From Clusia tigrina (lineage: Eukaryota > Arthropoda > Insecta > Diptera > Clusiidae), in assembly GCA_920105625.2 (NCBI GenBank), contig OV050030.1, positions 166,568,815 to 166,632,814 of the forward strand: a DNA stretch of 64,000 nt, written 5' to 3'. Below are positions 37,400 through 49,799 of this stretch, in pieces. Within the stretch, counting starts at the first letter, position 1; each line of letters begins with the position of its first letter. Position numbers and translations under genes: made by a program. The notes beneath the pieces are model-generated. The model saw only the letters and a program-made list of their open reading frames with translations. It ran no database searches and was not told where the DNA came from.

Positions 37400-37740
37400 A
37401 GAATTTACATAATCTATATGTTTAATGTCTATATAAACATCTGATAAAGCTCAATTTAGCTTTCTACATATATGCAAAATTTTGGATTTTTGTATACATA
37501 TTTTTGCGCCAGAGTAGGAGCACCAATTGTTACTATCCTAGTTTTTTAAATCTATTTTTTATTTCCCAGTTTGATTACTTTCTGTTATTGTACAACATTT
37601 AGTAATTATGAATTGCTTAAAATATATACTCGTACAATACAAAAGTTTTACAGTTGCTATGGCCACTGCTATATCAACCTCTACATAATATTTATTGCTT
37701 TCATAAATGCATATTTAAAAATAGATAGTATATATTATAA
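37400..37740. other. Unassigned AT-rich sequence
   Basis: No gene seen. Confidence 0.4.
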
Positions 37741-38300
37741 TTAGTTTAATTTCTGGCTAATAAGTCTGATTGTCGGAGTCTCTTTAACCGTCGGCTGCTG
37801 GAGCTTATGGCTTAGTTCATTATTAGGTTGCGAGAGAAGTTTATTTTTATATCTGTAACTAATGAGTTTTATCTCCTCGCTAGCCAGTGGAATTTTTAGA
37901 TCAGATGTATTACGTCGTTTGGTGCATACCATGGGGCATTTAAAATTGTCCGTAATATTTTGTTTTGAAACCTTTGGATAATTTCCACATTCGTTTTGTT
38001 GGCGGTGCCCCATATTTGTAGCCCATAGGTCCAGATTGGTTTTAGAATTTGTTTATTATTATTATTATATCGTACACCATAATTGATTATGAGCTACAGA
38101 GGCTTTCGACTCGAAGAGAAAAGGATTTTGTAGAAAGAAGCATTTTGTTTATATATTAGTAGTTTATTGTGGGTTGTTAGTTTCGACTTTTTTCCTAGGA
38201 TCCAGTATAGTTGTCCGAATTTAATTTTTCGTTTGCTCACGTTTTTTAAAGAATATTTTCCATAGTTTCCATATCACTTTTTTATCTATATGCATTCCAA
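37741..38300 (-). pseudogene. Jockey-type ORF2 C-terminal fragment
   Basis: Minus strand. LGMHIDKKVIWKLWK near 38290-38245 (post-catalytic RT), then the thumb with NLDLWATNMGHRQQNE, and the C-terminus FKCPMVCTKRRN to PTIRLISQKLN at 37741. Truncated at its 5' side where the I-type tail begins (38303). Confidence 0.75.
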
Positions 38301-38302
38301 GA

Positions 38303-41300
38303 TTTATTTATTTATTTATTCATACAATAGAATTTACATCTATGACATCTAATGGTCTTAAGCTAGTTAATTTTATATATAGGTTAGATTTCTTTATAGG
38401 TGTTAGAGTAGTTAAGGTAATTTATCAGCATCTTTAAGTCTTTATCGGTAGGGTTGTTAAGTAGGATAGTTGGTTTGTTGTTTGGCAGTGATTTTCTGTA
38501 GATGTTAAAGTATGTACAATTGTCTAATATGTGTTCGACGTTCATGTTGGGTAGGTTGCAGAATTTGCATATGTTGTTTGTTTTATTGATAATGTATTCA
38601 TTAGTCAGTTTTGTGTGTCCAAGTCGGAGTCGTACGAGTTTTATTGAGTCTTGTCTGTTTATGTTGGTGTTCCTAACGGTTTTAAAATGTTCATAGATAG
38701 GTATTTTTGATTTTTTAATTTTTTTGTACCAGGCATTAGTAGTTTGGAATAGGACTTTGTCTTTTTCCGGTGAAAGGTTTTTATGAATTTTAGGATGTCT
38801 GATGATAAGATATTTTGTGTAGTCTTTAGTGGGGCACATGTGGCAGTTTTGTCCGCTAATTCGTTGCCTTTTATATTGCCATGTCCGGGAATCCAAATGA
38901 GCCTGACTTTGGATATATGTTTGATTAATATGTTTTTTATATCGTCTATGTAATGGTTGCTGTTTACTGGGTTGGTAATTGCGTCTAACAAAGAGAGAAT
39001 CTGAGCAGATCGCGATGTTCCGTCTTTTTGTGTGTGCGTATTTGGTCGCTTCGTGAAGGGCTATTAGCTCAGCTCCAAAACTTGTGCTGTAATGTGGTAG
39101 GTGTGCTGTGTGCATGGTTTTATTTTCTTCCACGATACTATAGCCTGTAAGGCCTTTTTGTTTTGAACCATCAGTGTATATAAACTTGAAGGAGAGTAGC
39201 TCTGCTTTTAATTTAAGAAAGGTCTGTATATAGATTTCATTTGGTGTATAATTTTTTTTATGTTTTCGTAGGCCGGTGCTGACTGAGTTATGATGAAGTT
39301 GCCAGCTAGCAAATACTAAAGATTTCTTGTGTACTTTTGTGATTATGGGTACTTCAATGTTTTGGGCGGTTTTAATCACTTTATTTATTGTTGATGGTAC
39401 TTGTTGGAGTTTTTTAGATTTAATGATTTGGGCTCATAGGGTTGGGAGTGGGGAGTGGTCGCTGATTATAACTGATTTAATAAGCTTAGAGGTGATTAGG
39501 TCCCGGGCAAAGGATATTGTTGTAATTTTAGCTTCATACAGGAGGTAGTGAACGGGGGTTGTTCTGAATGCACCTAGTGTAATCCTCGTAGCGGAATTTA
39601 TGGTAGTGTTTAATTTATTTATGGTTGATTTAGGTGCCTGCCCAAATAAGTATAGACCATAGTTAATTTTAGATAAGAGGAGGGATTTTGTTATTGAAAT
39701 TAGTGACGCTGTATTGCAGTTGAATTTTTTGCTTGAAAGGCATTTGATTATATTGAGCGGTTTGTTTAATGAGTAAATTAATTGATTATAATGTGTTTCC
39801 CATCGATATATTTTGTTCAATGTAATCCCAATTATCTTTAAATTGTCAACTATGTTTATATTTATGTGGTTGCATATGATGTGTGAGGAGCAATTGTATT
39901 TTCTACAGATGTGAATTTGCTTGCATTTTTGTAGCGATAATGCAGCTCCTGAATATGTGCACCAATCCGGAAATTTTGTTGTAGATGGGATCGAAATTGT
40001 AGGGGGGTGTTTTTGTTTCTATTTAGTTTTTTAATTAGTAAGTAGTCATCAGCGAATGCGAGAAAGTTAATATTTTTGTGCAGTGATAAGGTGTTGCTTA
40101 GCTTGTTATAGGCTATCAGAAATAGGATTACGGAGAGGGGGGAGCCTTGGGGAATGCCATTTTGGAGAGAAAAGCTTTGAGAAATTTGAGATTCGATTTT
40201 TACTTTGATGTTCCTATTTGTCATATAGTTTTTTATATAATTATAAATGTTGGGTCCGATTTTCCACAAGTTAAGTTGATCTAAAATAGCGTGTACTCCA
40301 ATTTTATCAAATGCTATAGCAAAATCCAGTGAGATGAGGGATATGTGTTTTTTGTAAGAGAGAAAATCAGCCATTGATTTCCCGTTTTTGAATCCTAATT
40401 GATGGCTATTGAGAAGTTTGTTATTTGATACAAATCACCAAAGCCTATTGGCAATGATTTCTTCTAGTACTTTGGAGCAGCAAGGGTTAAGGGAGATTGG
40501 ACGATATGATGTTAACATGATTTTGTCTGAGTTAGGTTTAGGTATAGGGATAATGAGACTATTTTTATACATTTGAGGGATAAAACCAGCGAATATTTTA
40601 TTATATAAGTCAGTAAGTCGACTTTTTACTGCAAAGGGTAGGTGTTTTATCATTGGGTAGGATATTCGATCTATTCCGGGAGTTTTGCCGTTTAGTTGGT
40701 TTAGTGCCATGTTTAGTTCGATTAGATTGATTTTATCGTCAATAATTAAGGCTGATTTGCTCGGACTAGGTAACCTACTTCTGGATGTGTAGAAGGAAGG
40801 TAGGCGAGAATGAGTTATCGTGTGCTTCTTTGGACCATGTTTCTGCAAGTGTATTTGCTATTATAGATTTATTTGTGATCGAATTTTGGTAAGCTAATTG
40901 AATGGATTGGGGTGTAGGTTTTAAGCCCACAGAATGTGCGAATTATTGACCAAATTTTTCCTGAAGGTGTAAAAGGATTGATGTTAAAGGCAAAGTTAAG
41001 TATTGAGGTTGATTTAGATCATTTTATTTCACGCTTAAGTATCGCGTTTGCTTTCTTGAATTTTATGATATTATCTAGTGATATGTTTCTCGTTAGAATA
41101 TTTCGAAGTTTGTTCCTTTTTTTTTAAGTCTTCTAATTTATTGTTCCACCAGGGGACTTTTGTTCTTCGCTTAGGTCTAGATTGAGGAATGGATTCGTTA
41201 GTGCTTTGAATTATTATTTTTTGAATATTAGCAGTTTCTTTGTTTATATTTATACTAACAGCTCTTTTTTCAGATAAGTGATTAGCTAGTATGCTGAATT

Positions 41301-41500
41301 TGTCCCAATTTGCTTTGCCTAAATTGAATCTAGGTCTACTTGTAGTTGGAATGGTTGTGAGATTGTGGAAGAGAAGAGGGACATGAGGATAGGAAAGTGA
41401 TTACTACCGAATAGATCGGGTTCTATTTGCCAGTTGGTTTCTATTGCTAGGATAGGAGATGCAAGTGAAAGATCAATATGAGTTAGAGCAAAGAGGATTA
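38303..41500 (-). mobile_element. I-type non-LTR retrotransposon, 5'-truncated
   Basis: Minus-strand element ending in an AATA-unit tail at 38303-38324, as in I elements. It holds the endonuclease end (near 41430), RT and RNase H. ORF1 and most of the endonuclease are missing. It appears to have inserted into, or next to, the Jockey fragment at 37741-38300. No target duplication was identified. Confidence 0.85.
38384..41440 (-). pseudogene. I-type ORF2 (endonuclease end, RT, RNase H)
   Basis: Endonuclease end near 41430 (SNHFPILMSL). RT at 40848-39862: LNQLNGKTPGIDRISYPMIK, LTSYRPISLNPCCSKVLEE, LISLDFAIAFDKI (first catalytic Asp), NGIPQGSPLSVILFLIAYN, and FLAFADDYLLIKKL (FADD). Thumb at 39820-39434. 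The last open stretch, 39379-38384 (331 codons), holds RNase H: FIYTDGSKQKGLTGYSIV, GAELIALHEA, ICSDSLFV, and the C-terminal RLRLGHTKLTNEYI with CKFCNLPNMNVEHILDNC. Small shifts at about 40440, 39850, 39400 and 39000 break it. It is one of the least decayed non-LTR copies here. Confidence 0.9.
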
Positions 41501-41509
41501 ATGAATAAG

Positions 41510-42010
41510 AGCTTGCAATTCGCTCACCAAAAATGCACAGTTATAAAACCACGGGAAGTGTAGTAGTTGTCCAACCATTTGTTCGATTCATACCCACAGA
41601 CTAAGTTCGTAGACGTTTAATGCTATCCAGCTGTTGCTTCGGCTTCGAACCAATACACGTAAGTCAAACATTTCATTCTTGTTGTTGTTGTCTGGTTGGT
41701 TGCTACTGGCATTTATTTCAAAATTTTAGCTATTGGGCTTTTCTGAGTTTTGTTGATAATAAACAAATAAATTGCATGCATTGCTTAAATTGTTTTGTTA
41801 TATATTTCAATTTATACATAAATACATACATATGTATAAACTACGTTACAGGAAAAATTGAGTAATTTACTTAAAACAAATACATTCATTTTTTATCAAA
41901 AAACTAAAAATTTATAGGGATAAATTTTAAATTATTAATTAATCAATTTTTAATAAATTTCCAGTTTTAAATTTAAAAAATATGATATTTTGAGCCCAGA
42001 AAAGTAATTC
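41510..42010. other. Unassigned sequence
   Basis: AT-rich with no recognised coding sequence. It may contain the missing right end of the P-like element, but I found no matching inverted repeat. Confidence 0.35.
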
Positions 42011-44607
42011 TTAATTTAAAAAAAGTCTTTCTAAAGTTGTGGCTATGCCCTCAAATAAGCGCCTTCGTTTTCTTATTTCAGGCTCATGTCGACTCTGCAC
42101 AGCACTTCTTTTTGTTGAAGACTTCAATTGGTTTCTAGTGTTTTTTAAATTACGCGCATGGTCCAATTCTTTTTCTAACATCCACCTAGCTTTTTTTCTT
42201 ATTAATGTTAGAATGAATGTATTAAGGACTGCCACTCTGTGTTCTAAGCAAGGCTCTTTTTGTTGAACCAATTTGGATATACAACATCTGTCGTTATTAA
42301 TATTTGTTGAATTATTGTCTCCTTTATACCAATTTGGTGGCAACTCTTATGGAAAATTTCACTGAAGACTTTAAAGTGGAGCTGGCATATAGAAAAAAAT
42401 TCGTCTGATGGAATCTGTAAATTAAGTTTGGATTCACTGTAGTTTTTAATTTAATGAAAATCTCAGAATCTGATGCTCGTACATTATGTATTTAAATTTA
42501 TCGCAACTGTTTCTTTGGAAACTAGCCCTAATACCATACCCAACATAATAACGAGCTGCGGCTATCTCAGGTGCGAACTCTGCTTCATTTGGAATGTTTG
42601 TCAGAGAGCATGGCTGCTCCTCATCAAGAATAGATGCTTGCTCTTAAATTGTAGGACACGAATTCTCATCAAAATGTAACTGCAAATCCAAATTAAGGTC
42701 TTCATCATTTTCACAATTTTTGTTTTTCATAAAATTTTGAGTTGTAAACTTCATTGACATTAATTTGCTAGTTAAATTTTGTACCTCTCTAGCAGACGGA
42801 TTGGTATTATTACCTAGCTTAGATCGATATGCTGTTAACAAATTTTCTAAACTGTCTTGATTTAAACGACCTAAGCACAAATATTTTATTTCCCCGCTTT
42901 CATTAAACAGATCTTTGGCCAGAACGGACATGGCAGTTAAAGTAAGCTTAAAACCTTCTATGCAAGAAAAGTGACGGAAATTCGAAAGAAGTGATGTAAT
43001 TCAGAAAAGTTTGAAGCTCCTCAAACCTCTCACCGTTTCTCGTCAAAGGATGCTTCATTTTATTTTTATTCGAGAAACTTTTTGAATCACAAATGTCGAA
43101 ACCGTTATTAAAAGCTTTAATAAACCCCACTGTCGCTTCTGCATTTATTGCATTTCGTTCGGATTTAAATAACCCTTGTTTAGGGCAAAAAGAAATACCA
43201 GCTGCGACAGTATTGCTGAGTGCTTGAACTGCTAAACATACTCTCATTTTATCAAACAATTTGGGATAAATATGTCTAGTAGTGAGTTTCGGTGCCAAAC
43301 GTGTGGTCTTCAGTTTTCTATCGATTTCAAAAAATTTCCGTATAACACTCCAACTAGCAATACCATCAGCTGTACGAATGTCACTTGATAAGAGAGCATT
43401 TCTAAGACTTTTAAACAAGTGACAATAATCGTAAAAAATATAAATTTTGTTTGAATTAAACACAAATAGTGTTATTTAAGCCTATTGAAGCAATTAACAT
43501 TGTTTGAACCCTGGCCCGATACCATCCCTTTAATGTGCAAACCACATTCTGTAAGGACCTGTAGGTTTTGTGTCACGATTTTTTTTTGTTTCTCACCTAA
43601 CTAATACAATAAGAAATTATGAATTATTTAATATAATACACGAAAGTTCCTACCAGTCATCGAGTTCTTTGAAAAGTAGAAACTGAAGACATATTTCCAT
43701 GTGTCGAAAATACCTTTTATCATAAAGAAAATTTCGATGCCACATCCTTGCTTTTGTCCCCATTTCCATAATCGGAGAAACCATCTATTCGGTCCGTAGC
43801 TGCGTTGTCCTCCAGCTCTCTTCTACCACCAAACTCGTCCATCAGTAAACACAACATTTTTGCCTTTCAGACATCGCTGACACAACCCTTTTAAATTCAT
43901 TACGATCACTTCATTTATGCCCGCAGTAAGTTTAGTGATTTGGCTCCATCTGTACAATGTTGACTGACATGGTAGATTAAATTGAAGGCCATCTCTCAAA
44001 AAATTGTATGCCTTGATCGATTGGTGATTTACTGATGAGAGGAATTGTTTTTGGTATTCAGGATATGAATTAACAATTAGTTGTGCAAATTCAACAGCCT
44101 CTCTTAATAGCAGAATCACCTATTTCGATGTGTTTCTCAAATTTAAGTTCGAAACGATGCTTCCAATCACCGAACTCTTTCAAAATTTAATTTACATTCC
44201 CGCCAATCATCTCTGTCTTGTTTTATTTTTGCCGTTAATTCCTTCAAATCTCTTTCAAGCATACTGCATTTGAATTGGTAAAAACTTTGTAGCCTACAGA
44301 ATTTTTCACAGTTTTCATAAACCGTTTCTTTAGCATCGATCTGAACTTCATCGTTCATTGCAGCTAATGAATTGATTTGCGAAGGGAGATTTAGGCAGGG
44401 AAATGCAGTTTTTTTTTAGTGATTTTTTATTTAACATTTCCGGGTTAAAATGCTTCTCACAAATGTAAATATGTTGAATGTTGCCTTAGGAAATTCGAAA
44501 AGCAAATGAGGCGGCGAACTTGATATGCAACGCGGGACCCTGCACCTTCGTTTTATAAAAGGCTAATTTCTAACTAAGTTTGGGTAAACTATATCGTTCT
44601 CATCATG
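42011..44607 (-). pseudogene. P-element-like (THAP9 family) transposase gene
   Basis: Minus strand, domains in P-transposase order. A THAP zinc finger near 44560-44440 reads CRVPRCISSSPPHLLFEFPK and, one frame away, ICEKHFNPEM (C2CH pattern with a shift between). A coiled-coil-like helix is at 44358-44167. The N-terminal transposase domain is at 44119-43823 (LQFNLPCQSTLYRWSQITK). A short GT-AG intron seems to lie at about 43653-43597, after which CGLHIKGMVSGQGSNN follows. 43463-42948 carries the RNase H-like core with its insertion (IYIFYDYCHLFKSLRNAL), 42931-42644 GRLNQDSLENLL, and near 42540 YYVGYGI. Several shifts and stops show that it is dead. A CATGATG-like 5' end may sit at 44607-44601. 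Confidence 0.82.
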
Positions 44608-44859
44608 CCCTAGTGAAAATATGGCATAAGTGCGAATAATTTATAAATTAAACTAGGAAGAAATCATTTTCAGTCGTAACGAAGTAAAGTAACCCAACAC
44701 CATTTGTAGATTCAATTTATCAGTCCCGATAAAGCCCATTTCGTATGAAGGTTGAAATAAAAAATTTTCTGTCAAGAAAGTGTTTTTACAAATCAGAACT
44801 TAATTATAAAAATGAATGAAAAAAAATAAATTAGCACTATAAAGCGTGTTGCTATTTTG

Positions 44860-45070
44860 TATGGCCCCCTTTAGCATCTATAAGCACTTGCAGTATTCTC
44901 CTCATTGCAGTATTCTGCACATCGTATTCACTTGGTATTTTATTTCATTCCTCTAATATTGCAGATTTGAGCTCTGCCCCACCTTCTGGTTGCCTCTCGG
45001 CCACCTTTTTCCTTAAAAGTTCCCACAAATTTTCAATGGGTTTCAAATGTGGAAAGCTAGTTCTCCTACT
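44860..45070 (-). pseudogene. Tc1-like transposase C-terminal fragment
   Basis: Minus strand: PHLKPIENLWELLRKKVAER then YDVQNTAMRRILQVLIDAKG, the last catalytic Glu region (family consensus NPIENLWxxLKxxV) and tail of Tc1/mariner transposases. One in-frame TGA replaces a Trp codon after AILEE. The rest of the element is missing. Confidence 0.8.
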
Positions 45071-45079
45071 CCTTTACTG

Positions 45080-45437
45080 GATATGCACCCCGTTACCATA
45101 AAGAAAGTTTGCTCATTTTAAATATTGGGATACAATAGAATATTTCGATTTTCGACTCCTTTCCTTACCAAAATGTGTTCTGTTCTATCTGATATTTTGT
45201 GCGCACAGAAGTGCTTTAAGATTAAAGTCTATACTGTTCGGACGTATTTTTGTGCGCTCAGTGTTTGATTGGATTTACATATTTCTCAAATATTATTTTG
45301 TATTGTATTAATATTATCAATTAAATCAAAATAATCTCGAGAAATTTAACAGTTCGTTTAACAAATTAAATACATATATGAAATATAATTCAAAAAGTAA
45401 GCACTAAAAATATAAACATAAACATATACACAAAACT
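45080..45437 (+). other. Probable 5' leader of Jockey copy 3
   Basis: AT-rich, no ORF. It lies between the Tc1 fragment and the Jockey ORF1; the element start was not located. Confidence 0.4.
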
Positions 45438-46990
45438 ATGAGTGTCGCGCACTCTCCTCATAGAGAGCGTCGGCACTCGGTGCATATACCCATTGCACCA
45501 AGCAATAACACTACAACAATACAATACGGCATATTATCGGCAACAACAATGCCACTAGCAGAGTCATCATCTGTGTCAGTAGCAGCGTCGGCAACAGCAG
45601 CGACCTCAACAGAAAAGTCGATCCCAGCAACTGTCGCTACAGGAAAGAGCGCGATGACTTTCGTCGAAACAACAACGAAGGCAAGGCAGCCCAGCATAGC
45701 GCCGTCACCAAACTCAGCAGCAGTAAGGAGTACAGCAACAATGCCTCTGCAGGCGGTAATAAACGGTGAGGTAAAGAAAATAAAAAAAGTGGCGGTAGTG
45801 CAGACTGGTATTGACCGCTACATAAACATTAATATTAAGAGAAAGATAAGTCCACAAAAGGTCATGGGCGTCGCCAAAAGGGCAAACACAACAAACTCAG
45901 GTGCTCCTCTGGAGAATAACAGATTTGCACTTCTTAGTGTAGAGAATTCTACTAATAAATCGAAAGGTGAACCTGTAGTCAGTAACGCCAGACCGCCACC
46001 AATTTACCCGCGCGAGCGTAGTTCTAATCAATTAGTATTGAACATCGCAAATATTATAGGCACAAATAATTTTCACATTGTGCCTCTTAGAAAAGGTGGT
46101 ATTGAGGAGACAAAGATACAGGCATATAGTGAAAAGCACTATCGTGATATTATAAATTTTTTAACGGGGAACAAGAAAAATTATTATTCCTATCAGGTAA
46201 AGAGCTCAAAAGGCCTTGTTATTGTTTTAAAAGGAATCGAAGCCACAGTAGATTCTGGCGATATTAAAGAGGCTCTTGAAGAGCAAGGGTTCCCCGTTAA
46301 GGTTGTGATAAATATTGTGAATAAAAATAAGGTTCCACAACCTATATTTAAAGTTGAACTGCTCCCCAACTCAACCCAGCTTAAAAAGAACGAGACGCAC
46401 CCAATATATAACCTAAGATATCTTTTACACCGCAGAATTACGGTTGAAGAACCGCACAAACGTAACGGCCCTATACAATGTATGAATTGTCAAGAATTCG
46501 GCCACTCTAAATCGTACTGCACTCTGCGCAGTGTTTGTGTTGTTTGCGATGATCTCCACCCTACAAGTACTTGCACCTTAGCTAAAGCTGACACATCCGC
46601 AAAGAAATGTAGTAACTATGGTGGTAGCCACACGGCTAATTACAGAGATTGCACTGAATATAAAGATTTAAAATTAAAACTGTCGCAGAGTATACAATTA
46701 AAACGTAACTTATCCCCAAATCTTATTTATATTCAGCCTGCCACCACAATCCTCAGATAGGTGACCCTATTATTCAAAAACCTACTTCTGGTCAAGCAAC
46801 CTACGCCAGTGTTCCGCAGGACAACGCAAGGCAAGTTAACAATAACAATGCATCTAATACTGGAGCAGAAGCCATGATTATAAATCTTACTCCATGTATG
46901 ACTCAATTCATGTCTACAGTGCAAAGTATACTACAAGATTTGATTAAAGCTCAAAATCAGATGATCCTAACTCTTGTAAATAAAAAATGA
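45438..46990 (+). pseudogene. Jockey copy 3 ORF1 (gag-like protein)
   Basis: 440 codons are open from ATG 45438. The N-terminal 130 residues are Ala/Ser/Thr-rich and low complexity. A gag domain follows (residues about 190-340; IYPRERSSNQLVLNIANIIG, SKGLVIVLKGIEATVDSGDI, HPIYNLRYLLHRRITVEEPH). Zinc knuckles CMNCQEFGHSKSYC, CVVCDDLHPTSTC and CSNYGGSHTANYRDC come next; the last has Tyr in place of its second Cys. A shift near 46745 creates the early stop at 46760. In the other frame the tail continues to TGA 46988-46990, overlapping the ORF2 ATG as ATGA. Confidence 0.92.
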
Positions 46991-49633
46991 GTTTGTTAAA
47001 AATATTTTTATGGAACGCAAACGGTGTTAACCAGCATAAACTATCCCTTAACAAGTTTCGGCATGACCACGAAATTGATGTTATGCTTTTGTCCGAAACA
47101 AATACAACTTTCATCTCCCAGGCTTCAAATTTTATAACACTAATCATCCTGATGGTAAGGCACATGGTGGTACGGCTATACTAATCAGAAATCGGCCTAA
47201 GCATAATCTAATGCAATCGCATTCGATGCAATGGATGCAAGCTACAATAGTATCTGTTAAAAATCGTGACAAAGACTTGACGATTTCAGCTATATACTGC
47301 CCACCCCGTTTTTCTGTAACAGAATTTAAAGAACTTTATGATTCCCTTGGTGATAGATTTCTGGCTGGCGGTGATTATAATGCGAAACATAAACACTGGG
47401 GAACTCGCCTTATTAATCCAAAAGGCCGACAATTGTACAACGCAATAACTAACAGACATAGTAAAATCGATTTTGTCTCACCAGGATAGCCCACCTATTG
47501 GCCATCAGACCCAAAGAAAATTCCTGATCTTATTGATTTTGCTATTTCTAAAAATATAGATAGGTCTTTAATATCAGCGGAAACCTGTGTCGGTCTATCC
47601 TCTGATCACTCACCTGTAATAATCAACTTTTATGAACAGCCAGAAGATACAAGTCACTGTTTCGCCTAGGGACCAACCAAACCGATTGGTTAAAATACAA
47701 AAAGTATATTAGTAGTCATATCTCTACAAGAGTTGAGGTAAAACTAGCAGATGATATAGATAATAATATTGATATTTTCAACTCCATGCTAGCGACTGCA
47801 GCCGTAGTGGCAACGCCAAAAAATACTTCTAGAAAGTGCAAGTATGCCTGTACAAATAGCCAAATTGAAAAACTTGTAGCACACAAACGACGGCTGCCCC
47901 GAGAATGGCAGACCCATCGCTCACCCATCTCTAAATACAATCTTAAAGCAGCAGAAAGGGCGCTTAAAGATGCTCTTACAAAGGAGGAGGATAAAAACCT
48001 AAAAGAGTACCTGAAGAAGGTAACCCCAAATTCTACCGAAAGGTAGACATCTAAAACTTGGAAGGCATCTAAAAACTTTAAGCCTCCAATGGAAGGTGTA
48101 AAACCTCTAAGAAATCCGTACGGCGTGTGGGCTCAAAGCGATAAAGAAAAAGCACTCTGCTTTGCAAGACATCTATGCAACGTGTTCCAGCCGAATATGG
48201 CTACAAACTCCTTTTTACAGCCTGCCTTACCTTGCAGTACTGAGATTGCTCAACCTATTAAAATTTCCCTTCCAGAAATAACCAAACAAATTAAACAACT
48301 GAATCCAAAAAAATTACCTGGATTCGATAATATTACCCCGAAAATGCTAAAACAGTTACCAGATTCTGCATCAGCATTTCTCTGTAAGCTTTTTAACGCA
48401 ATCTTGGGCATCGGTTACTATCCGAATGCATGGAAGAAGTCTCAGATATGTATGATAGCTAAACCTGGAAAAGACGCAACGCTACCGTCATCATATAGAC
48501 CTATCAGCCTATTGCCTTGCCTTTCCAAATTGTTTGAGAAACTACTATTAAATAAACTATCTGCTTTTCTTCATGAACATAGCGTAATACTGCAACACCA
48601 ATTCGGTTTTCGCGAAAAGCACAGCACTATTGAGCAAGTCAATCGAATTTCAAATGAAATAAGAAAAGCATTTGAACTCGGGGAGTTTTGCTCTGCAATA
48701 TTCCTTGACGTGGCTCAAGCATTTGATAAGGTATGGCATCAAGGACTGATGTTCAAAATCAAAAAGTTTCTCCCAAAAAGCTATCATAAAATTCTTGAGT
48801 CTTATTTATCCAATAGACGTTTCAGGGTAAAAGTAAACGAATTCATTTCCGAAGATTTTCCAATTTTAGCAGGTGTGCCCCAAGGTAGCGTTCTAGGCCC
48901 TACATTATATGTAATATTCACATCTGATACTCCTATAAGTGAAAGCACGCTAATTTCAACATTTGCGGATGATACCGCCATACTCAGTTGCAATAAATGT
49001 TCGATAAAGGCGTCGAGAGCTCTGCAAGAGCACTTAGTTAGGGTAGAAGAATGGTTAGGAATGTGGCGTATAAAAGTCAATGAGCAAAAAAGCAAACACG
49101 TAACATTCTCTTTGAGGCCTGGTACGTGTCCAGCAATTCGGCTCAATAATATTGAGATTCCACAAGCTAATGAAGTCACCTATCTCGGCATTCATTTAGA
49201 CAGGCGCTTAACTTGGCGTACGCACATTTCAACTAAAATTTTAAATATGAAGTTGAAGGTCGCCAAGCTGCATTGGCTAATAAACCACAAATCTACCTTA
49301 AGCCTAGAATACAAAATCCTCCTATACAATGCAGTTATTAAGCCGATATGGTTGTACGGGATTCAACTGTGGGGTAATGCATCCGCTTCTAACATTGCCA
49401 TAATTCAAAGGTTTCAGTCGAAGATGCTTAGGTTAATAACAGGTGCTCCATGGTACATGCGTAACGATAATATTCCCAAAAACCTGAAAATACCAACAGT
49501 TATCACAGAAATAAATGCTAGAAAGCAGATATACATAGAAAAACTGGAAAATCACCCGAATCCACTAGCTAAATCCCTGGCAAAACCGATAAGCCGATCC
49601 CGCCTACAGAGAAGAGACTTTCCAGCCTTTTGA
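46987..49633 (+). pseudogene. Jockey copy 3 ORF2 (endonuclease-reverse transcriptase)
   Basis: Starts LLKIFLWNANGVNQHKLSL; endonuclease motifs VMLLSETN, GGTAILIRNRP, AGGDYNAKHKHWGTRLINPK and LSSDHSPVIINF lie between 47070 and 47640. Frame changes occur near 47120 and 47670; stops occur at 47487-47489 and 48044-48046. 48089-49633 is continuous RT: RPISLLPCLSKLFEKLLLN, FREKHSTIEQVN, AIFLDVAQAFDKVWH, AGVPQGSVLGPTLYVIF, FADDTAIL (catalytic), YLGIHLDRRLTWRTH, and an end of SRLQRRDFPAF. No RNase H, as for Jockey. The long open RT suggests a fairly recent loss of function. Confidence 0.93.
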
Positions 49634-49799
49634 AGAGCGAAGCAGAACCGAAATTTTGATGGCCAAATACAATTTGGGTTAAAATTATTTTTTAGTGACT
49701 AGTTTTAAGATTTGATATACTTATTGTTAGGCTTAATTTAAGCAGATTCAATAAATAATAAATTCTTGTAATAAAAAAAAAAAAAAAAATCTTGGCTTA

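Larger units (their letters stand above)
35480..37400 (-). pseudogene. I-type retrotransposon remnant, interrupted by CACTA-like element
   Basis: Minus strand, in two pieces. 37330-36945 carries decayed RT-thumb sequence (INLLKCFSSFHSNSYPN near 37320, then PTTSLTKILTETGLQTFP-like). 36219-35480 carries RNase H (AEAAALFTSNYHRKTVRGKH, ICADSLSTI, then GFHIGIKRNNLADDPAKFAS) and the C-terminal region (YIRLCMGHTLLTQTHFTETN). The element at 36223-36941 lies between them. Many shifts. It is related to the I-type ORFs at 31175 and 38384. Confidence 0.75.
45438..49788 (+). mobile_element. Jockey-type non-LTR retrotransposon copy 3, with poly(A) tail
   Basis: Plus strand: ORF1 45438-46990, ORF2 46987-49633, about 140 bp of 3' UTR with AATAAA-type signals, and an A17 tail at about 49772-49788. 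This is the best-preserved Jockey in the window; the 514-codon RT stretch is open throughout. ORF1 has one frameshift, and ORF2 has two shifts and two stops. No target duplication was found because the 5' boundary is uncertain. Confidence 0.93.

Noticed and set aside
45160..45270. Possible Tc1 terminal repeat (GTGCGCACAGAAG and GTGCGCTCAGTG words)
   Set aside because: Two short similar words only; no matching partner beside the Tc1 coding fragment at 44860-45070.
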